DNA of 64,000 bases from Callipepla californica brunnescens (taxonomy: Eukaryota > Chordata > Aves > Galliformes > Odontophoridae), in assembly GCA_023055505.1 (NCBI GenBank), contig JALIRH010000006.1, positions 25,083,105-25,147,104 of the forward strand, written 5' to 3'. A program made the translations under genes and the position numbers. The notes beneath the pieces are model-generated. The model ran no database searches, was not told where the DNA came from, and was given only the letters and a program-made list of their open reading frames with translations. This document shows, in pieces, positions 59,760-64,000 of the stretch. Position 1 is the first letter of the stretch; every line of letters starts with the position of its first letter.

Positions 59760-60992
59760 ACCCAGCCTAGAACATGCTGTGTAGCATTCTAACATGATCT
59801 AGCAGCAGCTGCTGGCTTTTGTCTTCCGCTCTGCACACTCCACTTCCAGTACCTGAAAGGTACTGGAAGTGGAGTGTACAGAGTGAAAACCAAAGTGGAT
59901 GCCCCTGATCCCCTCATGGAGCATCACTGTGTCTTCTCTGTTTTAACTTAAATTACATGGACTTTTCTGTACCAACTGCTGATTTGATTCCATACTGCTG
60001 CAGTCACCATCCTTCTCAGTGGGATCAGTAGGACATTACTATTTCCTGCTTCACTGAGATCTTCCATCTTCCTGCTACTTTCCCCCTCCTATTGGCAGCT
60101 TTCTTCAGCTTGCATGAATCTATTACTTCTCGAAGCTGTGGTAAATAAATACCACGTTTTATCACCGCTTTGATACATCCTCCCCACAACCTAAAAACAG
60201 AAGATGTTAGTTTTTTTTCAGAACACAAACAAAGCAAGGGAGCAACAACAACAGAAGAGGGCTACTTCTTGTCTCCAACATTCAACATGAGCAATTACAA
60301 GTGTATCTTGAATTTAAAAGCAAACAAGTCTTCATAAAGACATTTCAGCACATTCAAAATAACACGCAACCTGCCTGACCTGCGACAAAAAACGGCTGCA
60401 CATATTTCAACAGGAAGGTCAGCCTAACCGTTAGCCAACTCAATCAGAACATGCCATTTCCATCCCATTCCAAGTAGACTTGAACAGAAGTCATGATGAC
60501 TTATTTATTGGAGCTAAGACCACGGTGAAAACCCCACAGGGCTACCCATCACAGGACTGTGTGATGGTTCAACACTCAAACGGATAGAAACTGGCTTGAA
60601 ATAAAAAAATCACTCACAGTGCACTATGATCTTTGCTTAACGAGTTATTAAAACAACTCTGCAGGTGCACAGCTTCCAGGAGACTGAGCAAAAGCATCAT
60701 ACTCGATGTCAACAGTATTCCTACTGCAGTATTAGAGACAGAAAAGGAGAAAGGAACAGAATCCTTACAGACTCAACCTAAAGCGCAAGCAGAGTTTTCT
60801 TCCTAGTTACACAAATTTAAATAAAGTACAAAAACTTGTCTTAGAAATGCTGCTGTCTGTGCGCACTTCCTCATGTCCGTCATCTCACAAGCGCATGTCC
60901 AGTCCAACAGCAAAACTAATGAGCAAAGAGAGATACAGTGAAGAGCGAGGCTGCACAATCAGTTGTAGAAAAACTGCACTGCAATCAGATGC
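59760..60992. repeat. U-long unit 5
   Basis: 1,233 bp. Hairpin 59835-59877. T in GCATTCTAAC, 8-base T-run. Exon-like open segment ends at 60025. Confidence 0.95.
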
Positions 60993-61647
60993 ACCCAGCC
61001 TAGAACATGCTGTGTAGCATTCCAACATGATCTAGCAGCAGCTGCTGGCTTTTGTCTTCCGCTCTGCACACTCCACTTCCAGTACCTGAAAGGTACTGGA
61101 AGTGGAGTGTACAGAGTGAAAACCAAAGTGGATGCCCCTGATCCCCTCATGGAGCATCACTGTGTCTTCTCTGTTTTAACTTAAATTACATGGACTTTTC
61201 TGTACCAACTGCTGATTTGATTCCATACTGCTGCAGTCACCATCCTTCTCAGTGGGATCAGTAGGACATTACTATTTCCTGCTTCACTGAGATCTTCCAT
61301 CTTCCTGCTACTTTCCCCCTCCTATTGGCAGCTTTCTTCAGCTTGCATGAATCTATTACTTCTCGAAGCTGTGGTAAATAAATACCACGTTTTATCACCG
61401 CTTTGATACATCCTCCCCACAACCTAAAAACAGAAGATGTTAGTTTTTTTCAGAACACAAACAAAGCAAGGGAGCAACAACAACAGAAGAGGGCTACTTC
61501 TTGTCTCCAACATTCAACATGAGCAATTACAAGTGTATCTTGAATTTAAAAGCAAACAAGTCTTCAGCAAAACTGACGAGCAAAGAGAGATACAGTGAAG
61601 AGCAAGGCTGCACAATCAGTTGTAGAAAAACTGCACTGCAATCAGAT
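60993..61647. repeat. U-short unit 5
   Basis: 655 bp. Hairpin 61078-61120. C in GCATTCCAAC. CR1-5 follows directly. Confidence 0.95.
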
Positions 61648-64000
61648 TCATAGATTCATAGATTCATAGATACATTAGGTTGGAAAGGACCTACAAGATC
61701 ATCTAGTCCAACCATCCTCACACCACCATCCCTACCAACCAAGCTACTAAATCAAATCCCTCAGCACCTCATCTAAACGCTTCTTGAACAGCGCTAGGGA
61801 CGGTGCCTCAACCACCTCCCTAGGCAGGCCATTCCAGTGCCTGACCACTCTCTCAGAGAAAAAATTTTTCCTCAAGTCTAATCTAAATCTTCCCCGGCAC
61901 AACTTGTGGCCATTCCCTCTCGTCCTGTCATTAGTTACCTGGCAGAAGAGGCCGACCCCCTCCTTACCACAGCCTCCCTTCAGGAAGTGGTAGAGTGCAA
62001 TGAGGTCTCCTCTAAGCCTCCTTTTCCCCAAACTAAACAATCCCAGCTCCCTCAGCCGCTCCTCGTAAGACTTGTGCTCCGGACCCCTCACCAGTTTTGT
62101 TGCCCTTCTCTGAACACCCTCCAGGGCCTCAACGTCTCTCTTGTAGTGAGGGGCCCAAAACTGAACGCAGTACTCGAGGTGCGGCCGCACCAGAGCTGAG
62201 TACAGGGGGATGATCACCTCCCTGCTCCTGCTGGCCACACTATTCCTAATACAGGCCAGGATGCCATTGGCCTTCTTGGCCACCTGGGCACACTGCCGGC
62301 TCATACTGAGCCGAGCATCAACCAACACCCCCAGGTCCTTTTCCTCTATACACTCCTCAAGCCATTCTGCCCCAAGCCTATAGCATTGCATGGGGTGATT
62401 GTGGCCAAAGTGCAGGACCCGGCACTTGGCCTTATTGAACCTCATCCCATTGACCTCAGCCCAACTGTCTAGCCTATCCAGATCCCGCTGAAGGGCCTCC
62501 CTACCCTCAGGCAGATCGACACATCCTCCCAACTTGGTGTCATCCGCAAACTTACTGAGGGTACACTCAATCCCCTCATCCAGGTCATCAGTAAAGATAT
62601 TAAACCAGACGGGCCCCAATACCGACCCTTGGGGGACACCACTCGTGACAGGACGCCAGCTGGACTTGACTCCATTAACCACTACCCGCTGGGCACGGCC
62701 CTCTAGCCAATTCTCAACCCAGAGAAGAGTGAACCTGTCCACACCATGGGCTGCCAGCTTCTGCAGGAGAATACTGTGGGAGACCGTGTCAAAGGCTTTG
62801 CTGAAGTCCAGGTAGACTACATCAACAGCCTTTCCCTCCTCTACCAGTCTGGTCACCCAGTCGTAGAAGGAGATGAGGTTGGACAAGCACGACCTGCCCT
62901 TTGTGAACCCGTGCTGGCTGGGTCTGATCCCCTGATTGCCATGCACGTGCCGTGTGATCTCCCTCAAGATCAATTGCTCCATAACTTTCCCTGATACCGA
63001 GGTCAGGCTGACAGGCCTGTAGTTCCCCGGATCTTCCTTACGGCCTTTCTTGTAGATGGGAGTCACATCGGCAAGCCTCCAATCTTGCGGGACCTCTCCA
63101 GATGACCAGGAATGCTGATAGATGGCAGAAAGCGGCTTGGCAATCACCTCTGCCAGCTCCCTCAGCACCCTTGGGTGGATCCCATCTGGCCCCATGGACT
63201 TGTGGCAGTTCAGATGGAGGAGCAGGTCTCTGACTGTCTCTGCTGGGATCACAGGGGGTGTATGATGCGCTTCGTCCCAGACTTCCAGGTCAGGGCGAGG
63301 AGTATCCTGAGGATAACTGGTCTGTCTATTAAAGACAGACGTGAAGAAGGCATTGAGAACCTCAGCCTTTTCCTTATCCTCTGTGGTTACATTCCCTGCC
63401 GCATCAAGTAAAGGAGGGAAATTCTCCTTAGTTCTTCTTTTACTGTTAATATATTTATAAAAGGATTTTTTGTTCTCCTTTACTGCAGTAGCCAGTCTAA
63501 GTTCAAGCTGGGCTTTTGCATTTCTAACTTCCTGCCTGCAAATCTTGGCAAGTTCCCTGTAGTCTCCCCAAGTAGCCTGTCCCATCTTCCAGAGGGCATA
63601 GACTCTCTTTTTCTCCCGGAGTCTCAACAAAAGATCCCGGTTCATCCACACTGGCCTTTTTCCCCTCCGGCTTGACTTACGGTACTCAGGGACAGCCTGC
63701 ACCTGTGCCTTTAAGATGTCCGTCTTGAGGAGGACCCAGGCTTCCTGGACCCCTTTACCCCTCAGGAGCGAGTCCCAAGGGACCCTTGCAACAAGCATCC
63801 TGAACAGGTCAAAGTCTGCCCTCCGGAAGTCCAAGGTAGCAGTTTTGCTAGTCACCCTCTTGATGTCACCAAGAATAGCAAACTCTACCATTTCATGGTC
63901 ACTCTGGCCAAGACGATCCCCAACCTTCACATCTCCTACTAGTCCTTCTCTGTTAGTGAAGAGCAGGTCTAGCAGGGCACCTCCCCTGGTAGGTTCTTGC
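61648..64000 (-). mobile_element. CR1 LINE copy 5, cut by window edge
   Basis: The 3' 2,353 bp of a fifth copy at the same target site, with three tail units. The 5' part lies outside the window. Confidence 0.95.
61747..64000 (-). CDS. CR1 ORF2 protein, partial at window edge (copy 5)
   Basis: The frame is open from the stop at 61747 to the window edge, covering roughly residues 171-921. It includes SDH of the endonuclease, the whole reverse transcriptase with FADD, and the C-terminus. Codon 496 (63025-63027) is GGG (Gly), as in copies 1 and 2, although copies 3 and 4, immediately to the left, have Glu. Codon 6 is outside the window, so its endonuclease type is unknown. Confidence 0.92.
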   Translation of the reverse strand, partial: QEPTRGGALLDLLFTNREGLVGDVKVGDRLGQSDHEMVEFAILGDIKRVTSKTATLDFRRADFDLFRMLVARVPWDSLLRGKGVQEAWVLLKTDILKAQVQAVPEYRKSSRRGKRPVWMNRDLLLRLREKKRVYALWKMGQATWGDYRELAKICRQEVRNAKAQLELRLATAVKENKKSFYKYINSKRRTKENFPPLLDAAGNVTTEDKEKAEVLNAFFTSVFNRQTSYPQDTPRPDLEVWDEAHHTPPVIPAETVRDLLLHLNCHKSMGPDGIHPRVLRELAEVIAKPLSAIYQHSWSSGEVPQDWRLADVTPIYKKGRKEDPGNYRPVSLTSVSGKVMEQLILREITRHVHGNQGIRPSQHGFTKGRSCLSNLISFYDWVTRLVEEGKAVDVVYLDFSKAFDTVSHSILLQKLAAHGVDRFTLLWVENWLEGRAQRVVVNGVKSSWRPVTSGVPQGSVLGPVWFNIFTDDLDEGIECTLSKFADDTKLGGCVDLPEGREALQRDLDRLDSWAEVNGMRFNKAKCRVLHFGHNHPMQCYRLGAEWLEECIEEKDLGVLVDARLSMSRQCAQVAKKANGILACIRNSVASRSREVIIPLYSALVRPHLEYCVQFWAPHYKRDVEALEGVQRRATKLVRGPEHKSYEERLRELGLFSLGKRRLRGDLIALYHFLKGGCGKEGVGLFCQVTNDRTRGNGHKLCRGRFRLDLRKNFFSERVVRHWNGLPREVVEAPSLALFKKRLDEVLRDLI

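Larger units (their letters stand above)
41642..64000. repeat. Tandem array of a host unit (U) plus CR1, period about 4,975 bp
   Basis: Order from left: partial U-long, U-short, CR1-1, U-long, U-short, CR1-2, U-short, CR1-3, U-long, U-short, CR1-4, U-long, U-short, CR1-5 (cut by the window edge). Distances between equivalent ORF2 ends are 4976, 3742, 4975 and 4975 bp. The 3742-bp step lacks one U-long. All CR1 copies are in the same orientation and inserted at the same base, so one insertion was followed by amplification of the composite. Copies differ by only a handful of bases seen by eye. Confidence 0.95.

Noticed and set aside
41642..64000. Idea that the array is a clustered host gene family
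   Set aside because: The long repeated open frames are CR1 ORF2. The host unit itself has only a 55-codon exon-like segment of unknown meaning.

Overview
The window looks like nuclear DNA of a bird, most likely a galliform close to chicken. The evidence is the repeat content: CR1 LINEs in several states of decay, a hAT element carrying a nested mariner (the Charlie/Galluhop type known from chicken), long AT-rich non-coding stretches, simple repeats, and no bacterial-style gene packing. No complete host gene can be identified.

Positions 1-41,640 are ordinary repeat-bearing vertebrate non-coding DNA. They hold an old minus-strand CR1 relic (about 205-1620), a hAT element with near-matching 8-bp target duplications (1938-3686) and a mariner nested inside it, two dispersed copies of an unnamed repeat (about 2.6 and 35.6 kb), and plus-strand CR1 3' ends (27.5, 34.4 and 35.3 kb). 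There are also several microsatellites. One exon-like block looks like a real terminal coding exon on the minus strand (10677-10852: splice acceptor, 58 open codons, stop, then two AATAAA signals). A second, weaker internal-exon candidate lies at 19229-19317. I could not name the gene for either.

Positions 41,642-64,000 are a young tandem array that runs off the right edge. The host unit, here called U, has a long form (about 1,233 bp) and a short form (about 655 bp, made by an internal deletion of about 576 bp). A 5'-truncated CR1 of about 3.08 kb sits, minus strand, at the same position beside each short unit. The composite [U-short + CR1 + U-long] has a period of about 4,975 bp. Four CR1 copies are complete within the array and a fifth is cut by the window edge. 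Between CR1 copies 2 and 3 the long unit is missing, so that period is 3,742 bp. Every complete CR1 keeps an open 921-codon ORF2 (endonuclease plus reverse transcriptase) and the last 41 codons of ORF1. The copies are almost identical, so recent amplification or gene conversion (or an assembly artefact) is needed to explain them.

The array is the notable part of the window. It preserves both the empty insertion site and the filled site, shows mosaic diagnostic bases, carries a perfect 20-bp hairpin in every unit, and holds two ORF2 protein types. One of these types (copies 3 and 4) has lost a conserved endonuclease asparagine.
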